Assembly (NCBI GenBank): GCA_028023455.1
Contig: JAQFVV010006425.1
Location: 1,364,001 to 1,428,000 of the forward strand
DNA length: 64,000 bases
Source of the DNA: Epiperipatus broadwayi
Taxonomy: Eukaryota > Onychophora > Udeonychophora > Euonychophora > Peripatidae
Reading direction: 5' to 3'
Numbering within the stretch: the stretch's first letter is position 1; each line of letters starts with the position of its first letter. Below, piece by piece: positions 49,331 to 61,288 of this stretch. The notes below the pieces were generated by a model. That model was not told the origin of the DNA. It was given only the letters and a program-made list of their open reading frames with translations, and made no database searches. The translations under genes and the position numbers were made by a program.

Positions 49331-52109
49331 CCGAAAATCCTGCCTAATTTTAAACCACGAGTACAATGCTCGTATTATATATATAAGTCATTCCCAAATA
49401 AATAAAAGATTATAGATTATGTATATGTTCACATAATTTTGATTTATTAAAAAGTAGGTTATATAAGTCGTAATTGTGCACACACTATGATATGCATTTT
49501 AAAACATATCAAAATTATAAATTGTTAAAGTTATTTTGTTTGAATCTATTTACAAATATATTACTGTTGTAATATATTTTGATTTAAAATAAAATTCATT
49601 TAGTAAATATTTGTTTAGTAAATAGATTCAAATATTGCAATTTAAAAAGTAAAATCATTTTCTTTAATTTAATAAAAGTTATTCCAAATATTTCTGTTTA
49701 AATAAATCAGGGACAATAGTTTAATTAGTTAATATTATATAAGTTTATCTAAAAACAGTGGATGTCCACTTAAGGTTTTCTTTAATTAATAAAAGTAATT
49801 TTTAATTAAATCTAGTTTGTAATCCGAATGTCAACAGGGAAATTAACAAAAGAAATTAATTAATGTTGAATTCCTTTAGACATTGGGATAGACTTAATTA
49901 CAGCTGATAAGTCCGATATATTTTTGTAATGCTCCAGGGCAGTTCTATTGTTAACGTCTACTATAAAAATAAGGGTTTTCTTTTGTTCTCCAGTTTTTCT
50001 TCTAATGTTTCTAAGAGAGTTTGTATTCTAATGTTTCTAAGAGAAATCACTCTGAGTTCTATTCTAATAATTTGCTAACCTTGACATGACAGAGTAGAGG
50101 CGTTAAGATGGCTATGTCCCCTCAGAATAGCCAGCCGTTGCTCCAGACCATCGGAAGTTATCACAAAGGGAACCCCGGAACTGCTGTTGCTGCAAAAATA
50201 TGAACATTTCCAGATTTTGCTGTTAAATTATATAAAAACCAGCCAACCATCAATCTACCTAAATGCTTCTCCAGAGGTAACCCTAAATTAACCCAAGAGC
50301 TCTTGTGATAACTAACATGCTATAGCTATTTAAAATTGTTTTCCTTATATTTCACATAACTTCATTATGTATTTCTTTAACGTGTTAATATAATATAATC
50401 AACAGTTTTGCTATATCCTTGGGTTAATATTTTCTATTTATAAATCTTTCTTTTATTTTATTATGATAATGTGTCAGAATCATCTTTGACTGAGTGAACT
50501 ATTCCCTTTATTGAAAGTAAGATGCCTCTATGAAGGCATATTTTAAATTTATAATTTTCCAATTTTATTATCTTGCAAATCACTCGTTCGAGGGCGATTC
50601 TTTTCTTTAATATAATATAATCACATAGTTTAAAATCTACATGTTATTGATTTTAATCTAATATAAGAGTATGTGTGAGGTCAATGATTAAATGTGTCCC
50701 CTAATGCATGATTGCGTATATAAATCTATACTTACTTTCCAACCTGCAAGCATGCATTTTCCTATTTTAATGACCATGTTCTACTTTAATTATAAAGTTC
50801 ATCATTGACGTTGAGAATGTGCGGACCCTTTTAAATGAATTTTGGGGAATTTGATTGGGCATTTCTCTTAATCCGAGTAAAACCCATTTAGTATGTTTTT
50901 ATATATACTAGTCTCATATTGCTGGTAAATGAATTGGTTGTTGAGACCGCTTTGTTTTATTTTTCCAAGGATTCTTTACACGGCAAAGTCTGTTCTTTTC
51001 GCTTATTGCAAGTTTCCAGGCAGAGGGTGTCCCAAATGACACCCCTGGGAATTAAACGCAATCGTCACACAGTCACTAAGTTTTGGCTGTTCATAAAATA
51101 CTTTCCTATGGTTTAGCGGCGAGATGCCCTCCGTAATTATTCCGGATCTTCAATATTGTTTTATTTTATATTTATTTTACAAAGCATCCATGACTTAAAC
51201 GTGTCACACCCTCCAACTTTAATAAATTCATTATCAGCTATACTGACCTCCCAATGTAACTCTATTATTTTATTCTCAAATAAATGCCTTGATCACATTC
51301 CCACTTTGTTGCTTAGTAAGCTTTTGTCCGTGCTATTCTCGAAATCAGTAAATATTTTATAACACTTAGTTTCAAATATTTTCTTAAACTTGTATAATTG
51401 CTCAAAGCACCTCGCACATGTTCCTATCTCGTCAAGCACATTATCGTAATGCTATTAGCCTGAAGAATAGAATACATCACTTTGTTTTAAAGTCTTTTTG
51501 TCAGTTGTGGGAATATAATGCCTACAATTATTTAATACACATCCCTGTCTCATATAAGCAGACAGGGGCGTTATATATATAATTTATATGAATAAATTTT
51601 GTGAAATTATTTAAAACTAAATTTGATCTATTATTTTATTTGATTCCTATCACTGTCTCGGTCTATATATATATATTTTCTGCATTTCTTTTGTAAATCC
51701 ATAGACGTTAATTAGCCACCCAAGCTTCTTTTAGTATAGAGTCTTTTGTTTCTCCCTGACCACCAGGCACCGGTCAAAGGTCATACTAGTAGTGACATCA
51801 GATGCATTGTCACATAGATGGCGCTGAGAAATTTGGGCTTTAGATTCGAACTTAGTATATCTAGAAGGCAACCCCTCCTAGAATGTTCAGTTTCGTGTCT
51901 GGGGTTTGAATTCTGCAGTGTGTTAGCGAGATAGACAATTCTGACTGTTACACAATAAACATGCAACTTCAGTGGACCTGGTTCAATATATATTAGAGTC
52001 TGTAGTATTTTTAATAACCAGAATCACCTCTATTATTTGGCTAAGTTTTGGTACTATTATAGTAAGGAGGTTGCTCCTGTTTTAACAGGTTGTGTAAGCA
52101 TAAAGAAAA
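49331..52109. other. Moderately A+T-rich stretch without a recognised gene
   Basis: The region 49900-51950 is less A+T-rich and holds several short frames (50919-51116, 51156-51362, 51966-51781). A 31-codon frame at 50108-50203 starts in a good context (AAGATGG) and has non-repetitive content (MAMSPQNSQPLLQTIGS start). None matches a family. If a gene exists in the window, this is a likely place for a small exon or an untranslated exon. Confidence 0.35.
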
Positions 52110-52512
52110 GATATATCATGTGATACTTTAATAGGTTAATATTAATCCTAGCCAAAGGATAAATATGATTATGGTTGTTAAAAAAACAAGGACACCAACA
52201 TATATAGATACTGAACTGGTTTTAGATTTGTATAACTATACCAGCAAATTAGCTAGGATTGAAAACGTTAGTGATTTTCAGTTTTAGCTGATATCTTTAT
52301 AGTTAAGCAAAATATATATAATATTGGTACTGGAGAAGGAGTTTAGATTCAAACACCTGAGTGTATTGTTCCCAAATTCATCAATAATGGACACTATAAG
52401 CTAGAAATTAATGTGGAGATATTGGATGAGATGTCATTGGATAAAGATTGAGTCACTAGCATCTATTGATTACTAAATTTGGCATAAGTGACACTATTGT
52501 ATGTGAGGGGAA
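52110..52512 (+). mobile_element. Old diverged family B unit
   Basis: Inverted-orientation unit recognisable from ATCATGTGATACTTTAATAGG through ACACCAACATATATAGATACTG and AGATATTGGATGAG to ATCTATTGATTACT and ACACTATTGTATGTGAG. The hammerhead region (about 52365-52440) has drifted: ATCAATAATGGACACTATAAGC in place of the ribozyme core. Inactive. Confidence 0.65.
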
Positions 52513-54344
52513 AGCATTATAAATTATCTTACTTTATTTAAAAATTAATTGGTGAATCACAACTTTTTCTATAAAGCTATCTCTATAGCAATTTTTAGCA
52601 AACTTCCAGTACCATTTTAAGATGAATCAACTTTGGAGTTTGTTAGTATTTTAAAACAATTCATAAATTGTAATTTAAATTTATTGTATTATTTCTGAAG
52701 GTTATTCACTTTCTAATACTTCTCACACTAACTCTTATATTATATGTCATCAATTGATATTCATTTTCAATTATTGAATATATTAAGCATATTACAGTCT
52801 TAAAGTAAAATACTTATTATTACAATTCATCTCTATTATAACTTTCTTTTGACTGCTTTTACCCTCATTTCTCCTTTGATTTTTTTTTATAAAAAAGATT
52901 TCATAATTTATAGTTTTCTGTTGCTTTTTTATTTTGTAAATTTCAAAATAGACTCTTTTTATTAACAGGTTTTTCATAGAACTTGCATCTTTCAATTGTT
53001 GTTTATTGCTAGTACTCAATTTACCTGTAATAGTGTTATAATGATATTTGGCACAATTTTAAAACTTTCTATATTTCTGTTTAAAACTCATTTATTTCTT
53101 CCTAATAATGAATACTAGTTGTAATATAAATTGAGTTATCTGTATTTCATCTTTTTATTAAATTAGATAAATAATTGTAGTTTTCTGCATGAAAAACTCT
53201 CAGAATCCCCAAAAGTTATTATACCATATTTTATATCTAATGATTCCATTCCATTTAGTGGCTCTATAGAAAATGTGTCCACTTTTTAAATCAATTGTCT
53301 CTTCACTTGAATTTCTAATTGCATAAAATCTCTCAATTTTTAGGTAGTTCTTATTCCAATCTCATAATCTTCCTTTACATAAAAGAGATCTACAGATGCA
53401 AATAGCTAACAAAGAGTTATTATTAAATAACATGCTGGTATTTGTAACTAAGAGATTTTTAGTATCATCTGCATTCAGAAATCAACCACTATTTAATTGG
53501 ATACACATTTTACAATAGAGTAAAATGAAAGGTCACCTTTCTTTTCTTCAATTTCTCTTTCTTTCATAAAATTTTTAAATTCACTGTATGTTTTTGCACT
53601 TGTCCAGTAAACTTCATAACTTCTAATAAAACAATTTATAATGTTAAACCTTAAGTTTTTGCTTGGTAAAAGTTTAAAAGAAGTAGTTGATAACATGTGT
53701 CAGTTGCCCAACTAGTCCATTATTCTGATTTACCATAACTAGTGCTTAGTACATTGAAATAATAACATGTTTATGCAATGGTAGATGAGCATTTAATAAA
53801 CCTTTGTTAGGTGCATTTTTGATGTAAATACTTTTGTGGTATTCTTTAAGCTTATAAAGGCCTATAATTCTTTTTGCTACATTTTCATTTTTGTAACATA
53901 AGGAACAAACATAGCTAGCTGAGAGGTGTATTAAATTTATGTAGAATCAATCAAAACTAGGATGAATCAATGCAAATTTTTATACAAATCTGTAATGAAC
54001 ATACAACTGTAAAAGAATTAATTTCAGAAATATGTCTTTCAGAAGCACAGTGGGGAAAAAAGGTATTCTATTACCTGTTTAAGTTTTGAGATCTCTAGAG
54101 TGAGAATTGCAATTGTATTACTGATGTATATATTTTTACACTTTTTTATGACTGTAAAGTAATTTACTTCAAGCAATATTCCAAACTATAAGAAAATTGC
54201 CTTCAGTAATTAAACCTCTGGGAAAATAAGCTTTTTGGTTGAATGACTAAATTGGATTTCAAATATTTTACTTTGTTTATCTTAACTTATTTACTTGCAG
54301 TTTTAATTTAGGTGAAAATTCAAATGCAAACTTTATATAATTCC
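52513..54344. other. A+T-rich stretch with long near-open minus frames
   Basis: The minus-strand frames 53696-53493 and 53019-52792, with a weakly open stretch between them, give Lys-rich peptides. I recognise no motif. They could be a dead transposon or chance. Confidence 0.35.
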
Positions 54345-56350
54345 TTTTATTATTTTATAGATTGACACTTTCTATTGTTATCTCTAGTGGCAGTTTTTGT
54401 CTTTGATCAACTTTAGTATTAAACCTTTATTCCATACTAAAACTCAATAAATTGGATTTGATTTATTAGAAATTTAAGTTTCAAATAAAAAATAATCTTA
54501 AAAAATCATATTTTAAGATTTCTATTGTAAAAAAATAATACATCAACTACATAAACTTTTTCATCATTGATAGTGGGGAAGAAATAAATCAAGCACATAC
54601 CTCAAACAAATTAATAAAATATTTGTTGATTGGAATTTATTTTTAAAATGAGAATGAATAAATGTGAAGCCTGGTAATTCTATTAAATTGTGTTATAAAA
54701 TATTAAAATTGCATTTATAATTTTCAGAATATTGAAAGCAATTTATTTCATTAGACATACATAGTCATTATAATACCATGGGTCTATTTGTTAACATTGT
54801 GGTCAAATTATTAACTTCTACTTTTAAAAGCAAAATGGATACAAATAAAATAAAAATGTATACATGTATTCTTTGATTTTAAATAATTATTGTACAATTA
54901 CTGAATAAAAATAATCAAAAATCTTTAATAAAGTATTCCAAAAAAATATGGTTTTTGTTATTCCAAATAATTTTTATAGGTAATCTCACAAACAGGAAAA
55001 TAAAAAACCAAAACCATCAAATACAGGGAGGCTGAAGTAAACACATAGTGTCTTGACTTAATTATGTTGATTTTTAACAACTATGGAAAAATTACTTCTT
55101 TTTTACATCAATACATAAGTATTATGTTAATTTGGTTTCTTAGTGTAAAATTTGCTTGAATACCAGAAAAATAATATTAACAATTGTGCAAAATTGCAAT
55201 ACAAAACTGAAGAAATTATCAGTCTAATCAGCCAAAAAATTGCATCTAATACTATTAGAAGTAAAATAGCTGATGGTTGCATGATACAGAAGACATGGAA
55301 TTTTTGTATCCTTCACACAAAGTAAAATCATTCTCCTGTTATTGGTTAAATGCTCTATTCTTGTTTATAATTTTGTTTTATATTCTTCTGCTGCTCAGCT
55401 ATTTAAAATATAAATTTTATAAATTTCACTTAAATTAATGTTAAGTATTTATTAAATAGAATAATACTTATGTTACATAAATTATACTGCATTGTCACCA
55501 TAAATGCATGTACTGCATGAAGAATGATAATGCAGAGTCCAGAACATAAAATAATTGGGTAATACAGTGATCATAAGTCACTTTTGGATTTAATTTTGGC
55601 ATGACTAACACAAGTTACCAAATACAATAATAACAATCATGTTAATAACCCTTTTAATTGATACCACTTAAAAGGTAAAAGCTTAAAGTGTCAAAATATT
55701 TATATTTCTAGTATTATTAAAGCATTACAAAATCAAATATTCTCATACTGATATATTGCATTATTATAAATCAGTAACTGTTCCACTTGTTGACATTGAC
55801 ATTGTTTTTCTTATGATGATTTTTATAAACTTTCAACATTTCATTTTATTATTTAATCTGTTTTATTCTATGTTACAATTCAATAAATTGGGCTTGATGT
55901 GTTTGAATTATAAGTTTAAAACTTTCGAAAAAATTGTATTTTAATATTGCAAATATAGATAAAAACCCAATAAAATGAATTATGTAATGACAGTAACTTT
56001 TTTCTTATCGGATGATTACCACAATGATGTTGCATAAAGTAAATTAACAAAATCTTTGTTGATTGAACTTCATTTGTAAAATGCAAATAGATTATTGTTA
56101 AATCATGGTCAATCTATGAAATCTTGTTCTAAAATTTAAAAATGTTTATACATACTAAAATATCACAAATGTTCCATACTTCTATATTTAGCAAACATTT
56201 ACTTATTTTAGTTTTCTTTTCACCATTATGTCAACTTTTTTAACTTGTAATTTTTAAAAATAAAACATATTTATTAAAATGAAAGTGTAAATGTGCATAT
56301 TTTTGATTCTAAATAATTATTATACAAATAGTTTGTAAAAAAAAATACTT
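54345..56350. repeat. Ancient duplicated pair of about 550 bp segments
   Basis: 54400-54900 and 55790-56340 share, in the same order, CAATAAATTGG-TTGAT, a Lys/Leu-poor A+T stretch, AAATTAA-AAAAT-TTTGTTGATTG, and GATT-TAAATAATTATT-TACAA. Direct repeats about 1.4 kb apart suggest an old segmental duplication or two copies of one unclassified repeat. Confidence 0.4.
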
Positions 56351-57859
56351 ATAAATATTTAACCAAACTATGGAAAATATACTTTTTACTCATTTCCAAC
56401 AACAATAAAAGAGAAGTTTGCAATTAGTTTTGTAACTGTACTTAAAGTCTGAGAAAAAAGAAACTACCAATCAGTGATATTGAAGGTGGGTTCAAGTACA
56501 TTGTAGCTGCTTTTAGTTGTGAAATATTGCCTTCTTCAGATTTTTTTAACTAAAAAAATCAATATATTTTAGTTCTGTTTCTGATATCAAAATAACCACA
56601 AAACTAGTGAAATAGTGCTGCAGATAGCCATAGGAAAGGGAAAAATAACTACCAGGATTACATTCAAGTGAAATACTTTGTAATTATTCTTGAGTTAGTA
56701 TAAAGGTTTAGGAAAAATGGACAATAAAAATCACTATTGCCACACAAGTGGCATAGAAATAATCTTATTTGGCACATGGAATGAAACTATTTTGACTCAA
56801 CTTATCAGATCTTGGGTAATTTTTTAGAGAAATGCAAGGGAATCTATGTATTATATTAATTTTTGCAGATAAAGCTTCCTAACATAAGTATGTAAGTTTC
56901 AAAATATTCATTAATATAAAAAATAATGCATATTTAGCTAATATTTTTTTATATTTAAAAGAAACATATTTATTTTAAATTTTACTTTTGTTGCTTTTAA
57001 TGCCACAAAATCTCATATGAGATTGTTAGAATCCAGTCACTCAACTATTCCATTTTTAATTAATATTATGCCCTAATTTACTAATCTTTCTTGACATATT
57101 GATGATCATAGATCCCACGTGAGACTACAATCACAAATAGAGTTAAAAATATACTCAAGGTGATCTCAATATTAGGATATACATTTTGAATTGGTAATCA
57201 GGAATCATTTGTATCAAATTAAGTAGAGTTGCTGTAAAAAGTTCTTTAAACAAAACTTTTGCTTGCTATTTAAAACTTCATTTTTGTAAACATCAACGCA
57301 CTTTTGTAAAAAAGTTTATTAGACATACTTGTTATATATTTTCTGATTAAGAAAGTCAAAGTCTGAATAAATGATATGTAAAGGTGCATATCACCATTGA
57401 TGTCTATTAAAATATTATCAAGAACTATATTACACTCAATTATAAATGCGTCATTATATGACAACAAACAACATTCATTTGCATCTTCTTCGGGAACAAT
57501 TTTTTTTGTTTTTGTTTTTTTTTATGGAAAAAAATTGTCTCCAAAGCAATATATTTTGCCTTATCAAATCTTGAACTTTTTCATATCTCAAGACTTGGAC
57601 AGGTAATATTATTCCTATTATCATTTTGATGCCACGTCAAGAGACAAATTTTTATTTTAAAATGAAATATTCACTCAATCATTGCCAGAAAAAAATATTG
57701 AAAAGGTTATCTGATAAGCAAATAAATTTATAATCAATCTGTTTTATTAAGATCTTTACACAACATATGTATAAAAATTTAAATTGGCATCTTATAACAA
57801 TTCTTCCAATATATACTCACTTCAATTTGTTTATTTAGGCTTTTTTTCATAATCCCATT
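56351..57859. other. A+T-rich stretch, nothing recognised
   Basis: No gene recognised; the short frames at 57270-57606 look like chance frames. Confidence 0.55.
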
Positions 57860-58720
57860 CTGGGATGCTCACCATATATCACAGTTAGTGAGACTTGAAA
57901 AGCATAATCTCCTACAAAATTCCATGTATGTGTTACATATGAACCATTTCCAGTAAATTGGTTCATCCTAGTGCCATCATCATATTCTTGGCTTGTGCAA
58001 TTCATAATATTTAAGTCATCTAATGCAACTTCTTTTAAAATTTCTTTTGATAGTTCATCACCATTAGAGTTAAACCACTAAACATCACATGATCACTGAT
58101 GAAGGCCACAAAACAGAAACTAGTCTGGGGATATTGGATGAGTAGGCACTAGATAGGGATTTTATGCACAAGCCTTCTGGCATCCATTGATTGCTCTTGT
58201 TAGCACAAGATGGCACTACTATATGGAGAGTTTTGCATTGTTTTGAATTGTTTACCACCATTAGAGTTAATAAAATCAACAAATCTTTATTCTATTGTAC
58301 ATTTGATGTTAATTTTTATGTATCTAAATATCTACAACCCTTTTTCTACACATATGATATCCAATCAAGTAAAATTGAGAAATATTTTACTTTCATTTCT
58401 TCAGTAATTTCATCTTGTACTTGTTTTCCTATTAAATTTATAATTTCATTTTGTATTTTCCAGGATAAATATATCACTGACTGTTTTCTAAACTTTACAT
58501 TTTCAATAAGTTGAAAAAAACCACATTTTGGGATACTTCTTGTATTAAGTCGGCCATTATATAAAATTATTTTTACCACAAAATAGAATCGAGTCAATAA
58601 CTACTTTTACGGTCTGATACTATTTTCTGACTTCTGCCTGAATACACTTTTCTAGCTGATCATTGATTATCTTATCTAGGAGAAGCCTTCTTTCAAAATC
58701 TTTCCTTCTATGTTCTGAAT
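57860..58720 (-). pseudogene. DUF4371/hAT-type transposase-like pseudogene, split by a family B insertion
   Basis: The minus-strand frame 58597-58346 contains IQNEIINLIGKQVQDEI and then KVKYFSILLD, matching the DUF4371 pattern 'IQNE.I.LLG..V...I..E...AKYFSIILD.T.D'. After two stops, RYIKIN and RFVDFINSNG follow, the insertion intervenes (58074-58255), and ELSKEILKEVALDDLNIMNC plus YDDGTRM continue, matching 'ILK.L..LGLDI.NCRGQGYDNGANM'. These are hAT-related or zf-MYM-associated transposase-derived proteins. Removing the insert and one TSD copy restores continuity of the frame. Downstream of RM the frame stays open to about 57855 but no longer matches DUF4371. Upstream of 58597 it is decayed. 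Confidence 0.65.
58059..58270 (+). mobile_element. Short family B snap-back insertion with 15-bp TSD
   Basis: Insert 58074-58255 between perfect CACCATTAGAGTTAA copies (58059-58073 and 58256-58270). The first 23 bp (ACCACTAAACATCACATGATCAC) are forward orientation. The rest is inverted orientation, beginning exactly inside the ribozyme core: CUGAUGA, AGGC-CACAA, GAAA, CUAG, UC, then TGGGGATATTGGATGAG to GAGAGTTTTGC. Stem I has lost most of its 5' strand and stem II is damaged (AAACA), so no ribozyme is expected. Low divergence implies a recent insertion. (The first block spans 58074-58096.). Confidence 0.82.
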
Positions 58721-58934
58721 ATTTTTGGTATTAGATAAAAATGTACTACACATCTCCAATTGTTAAATCTTTTCATAATAACAACATTTTTTTTTTAAAA
58801 AAATATCAAGCAAGGATAACAAAAACAGACAATTTGGGATACACTATATGCAATCCATTGTCTGTAAACTTTTTCAACATTAGGCAAGATTTTAAAGAAT
58901 CATTTGCAATTAAAACTTTTACTATCATCTGAAA
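58721..58934. other. A+T-rich stretch, nothing recognised
   Basis: The 63-codon plus-strand frame at 58741-58932 runs opposite the pseudogene's upstream region and is not supported. Confidence 0.5.
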
Positions 58935-58998
58935 TAATTAAAGGGATTTGAACCTACACTTTCAAGCTCTCTACTGTCATCCAAGCTATTTAATATAT
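58935..58998 (-). mobile_element. SINE family S2 fragment
   Basis: On the minus strand GAGCTTGAAAGTGTAGGTTC, then AAATCCC and TTTAATTA, match the box B half of S2 (TTCAAATCC). The 5' half is weak or missing. Confidence 0.5.
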
Positions 58999-59449
58999 AT
59001 TATACATGTATTTCAATAACATGTGAAATAGGAAACGGAAATGTTGTCTTCAATTTGTTTCATTCTGAATGTGGGAGTTATTAAGTGGCAAATGAATTTA
59101 TTTGTGATAAATGGCCACTTAACATGATCATATTATCATAGAATAAAATTACTTTCTTGCTACAAGCGATATTTATATACTTTGATACTCTCATCAATAA
59201 ATAGTGTATCTTCACTGCCATTGTTATTCCTTTTTTCTTGGGAAGAGCACATGTTTTTCGCTAATAAAATTTACGTTCCATCTGTTGATATGAAAGAAAC
59301 ATTTCCTTCTTTTGTATTTGCCTAAGGAAACCATTTTTATAGACTGTTTGACACGTTTATATTTCTTTCGAATTGCTTTTTTATCAACTTTCAAGTTTTA
59401 TCAAACAAATATTTTTTTGTTGCTGCCATTTTCTATCTAATATTAAAAT
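58999..59449. other. A+T-rich stretch, nothing recognised
   Basis: May include upstream parts of the DDE fragment, without recognisable motifs. Confidence 0.5.
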
Positions 59450-59886
59450 AATTTTTCTTCTTCTTTGGCATGACATTCGTAAACTAAAAGTGTATGGGGA
59501 AACAAGTCACAGATGCATTGTGATCGGTATTATTTCCTCAGGAACAGTGTTGGTGTAAATTGGGCTAAAATATGACAATTTTTTTTAATGTTACCTAAGC
59601 TGTAAAATGTATTCTATGATAAAATTAATTATAGTTTGTAAATATCTCTGATAGGCACACAAACAAAACTTCGAATAGAACAAAATACGCTATAATACCA
59701 CTTATGCAGACAATGGTTTTAAGAAAAGATATAGTAAACTCTATTGTTTTTTTTATGTATATCGCAATTTGGTTAAATTTTTCTGATAATATCATTGTGA
59801 TGGACTCGGCGCGGTACCACTCAATTCTGCTGCCTGGTATCAACGCATCGCCCACACTGCTCGTGATCCATTTTGCCCACTATTAA
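59450..59886 (+). pseudogene. Possible DDE transposase fragment
   Basis: Two plus-strand pieces: 59460-59558 with GETSHRCIVIGIISSG and 59704-59886 with SDNIIVMDSARYHSILLPG. 'SVIVMDNAxYHS' is the second catalytic-Asp region of DDE_3-type transposases and 'GKG.R.I..HA' precedes it. Here N has become S next to the Asp. The spacing of about 80 codons between the pieces is longer than usual and contains stops, so insertion or decay is needed. The assignment rests on one short motif and is tentative. Confidence 0.4.
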
Positions 59887-60837
59887 TATATATATAGTTG
59901 TGTGTATATCTATTTACGCATGATAACTGAATTAAATCTAAAATAAATAATTTAGATTGTTTATTTGGCGAGAAGATAAATAACGAATTAAATGTATAAA
60001 AATCCCTAAAGCAAAAATGGGTAAATATATATATTTCTTTTTTTTTTACTTATTTGTTGGATATAAAATAACTGTAATCGCTTCAAAATTCAGAATTCGT
60101 TAATCCTAATTGATTTTTTTTTATTAGTTGAGTAGAAATTAGCAAGATTTTATCAAGCTGCGAACTGATACTTCAAATAAAATTCAAAGAAAAAATGTTT
60201 GAAATTTTTTTGCTCACTTTATACTTCATTAAACCGATTATAATATCTGGTAAATGAGAACGGTGAACGCCATTAAAAAAAAAAATCTCTTCACAATGTT
60301 ATCAGTAAAGTTTTTAATAATAAATGATCATTATATATATAGAGTGAATAACGTTAATACGATTATGCACATATAAACTAAAACTGTATACTTTTTTCGC
60401 TAGATTATAAGATTAGATTTACTTATCTCGGTCGCCGAGATGTTTCACGTCAACTAGTTACAATTATATTGAAATCATTTTTGGTTACATTTTCTAAATG
60501 ACGTTTCTAAGCTATGGATTGAAATATTGTGATCAAATATTTCCAAAAAAGAAAAAGAAGCAAACAACGTTTTTCAACATGTATATAATCTTTTCAAAGT
60601 ATAATTCTGAAAATTTTATATAAATTGATCGAATTATTAATTTTATGCGTCTCAAATTGACATCGGTTTTTGACAATCACATGAATAGAATTTTTCGAAT
60701 TACCTATCAGGTGTTTGGCTTTTCAGGTTGTCCAATATCGTGATGAAATTCATCCAGACCATTCCTTGTTGTCTTTTCTTTCATCGCAAACAATAGTTTT
60801 TAAAATTATAATTTGTATTTATACATATATATATATA
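59887..60837. other. A+T-rich stretch, nothing recognised
   Basis: Short frame 60715-60945 overlaps the SINE and is not a gene. Confidence 0.6.
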
Positions 60838-60958
60838 TATTTAATTAAAGTGGATTTGAACACAGATTTCAAGCTTCCTTGCGCTATCCACTCCATCTTA
60901 TATACCCGATGTACATGTCCACACATATGTGAAAAAGATAAATGATCTCCAATATCGG
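60838..60958 (-). mobile_element. SINE family S2 copy
   Basis: On the minus strand: ATCTTTTTCACATATGTG, CATGTACATCGGG, TATATAAGATGGAGTGGATAGC (box A region, in pieces TATATAAGATGG and AGTGGATAGC), AAGCTTGAAATC, and GTGTTCAAATCCAC (good box B), ending in TTTAATTAAA. A tRNA-derived Pol III promoter is the best reading. Confidence 0.7.
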
Positions 60959-60998
60959 TATTCATAGTTAGTCCGAATTACCACCTGCCACACATGTA

Positions 60999-61099
60999 TA
61001 TAATCAGTGCTCAGTTTATATTAAGATAGTAAATATTCAAACTTCAATGGATAGACTTCAATCTTCTCCACCCTCCAATTCGTCAGCACTGATTATATA
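60999..61099. repeat. Short inverted repeat between the two S2 copies
   Basis: TATAATCAGTGCT at 60999-61011 and its complement AGCACTGATTATA at 61085-61097 enclose a 73-bp loop. Confidence 0.8.
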
Positions 61100-61159
61100 T
61101 ATATATGTGTGTGCAAGATAATGATCTGGACCAACTCATGAGTGCTGGTTCAGCATTAA

Positions 61160-61288
61160 ATATGTATATTGGATGTCATTTATCTTTTTCACATGTATGT
61201 AGTCATGTGTATCGGTTATATAAGATAGACTGGATAGCTGAAGGAAGCTCAAAGCCTGTATTCACATCCCTTTTAATTACATCTTAAA
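61160..61288 (+). mobile_element. SINE family S2 copy, opposite orientation
   Basis: Plus-strand S2: ATCTTTTTCACATG, CATGTGTATCGG, ATATAAGATAGACTGG, GATAGC, AAGCTCAAAGCC, TGTATTCACATCCC (box B with two changes) and TTTTAATTA tail. It forms an inverted pair with 60838-60958. Confidence 0.68.
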
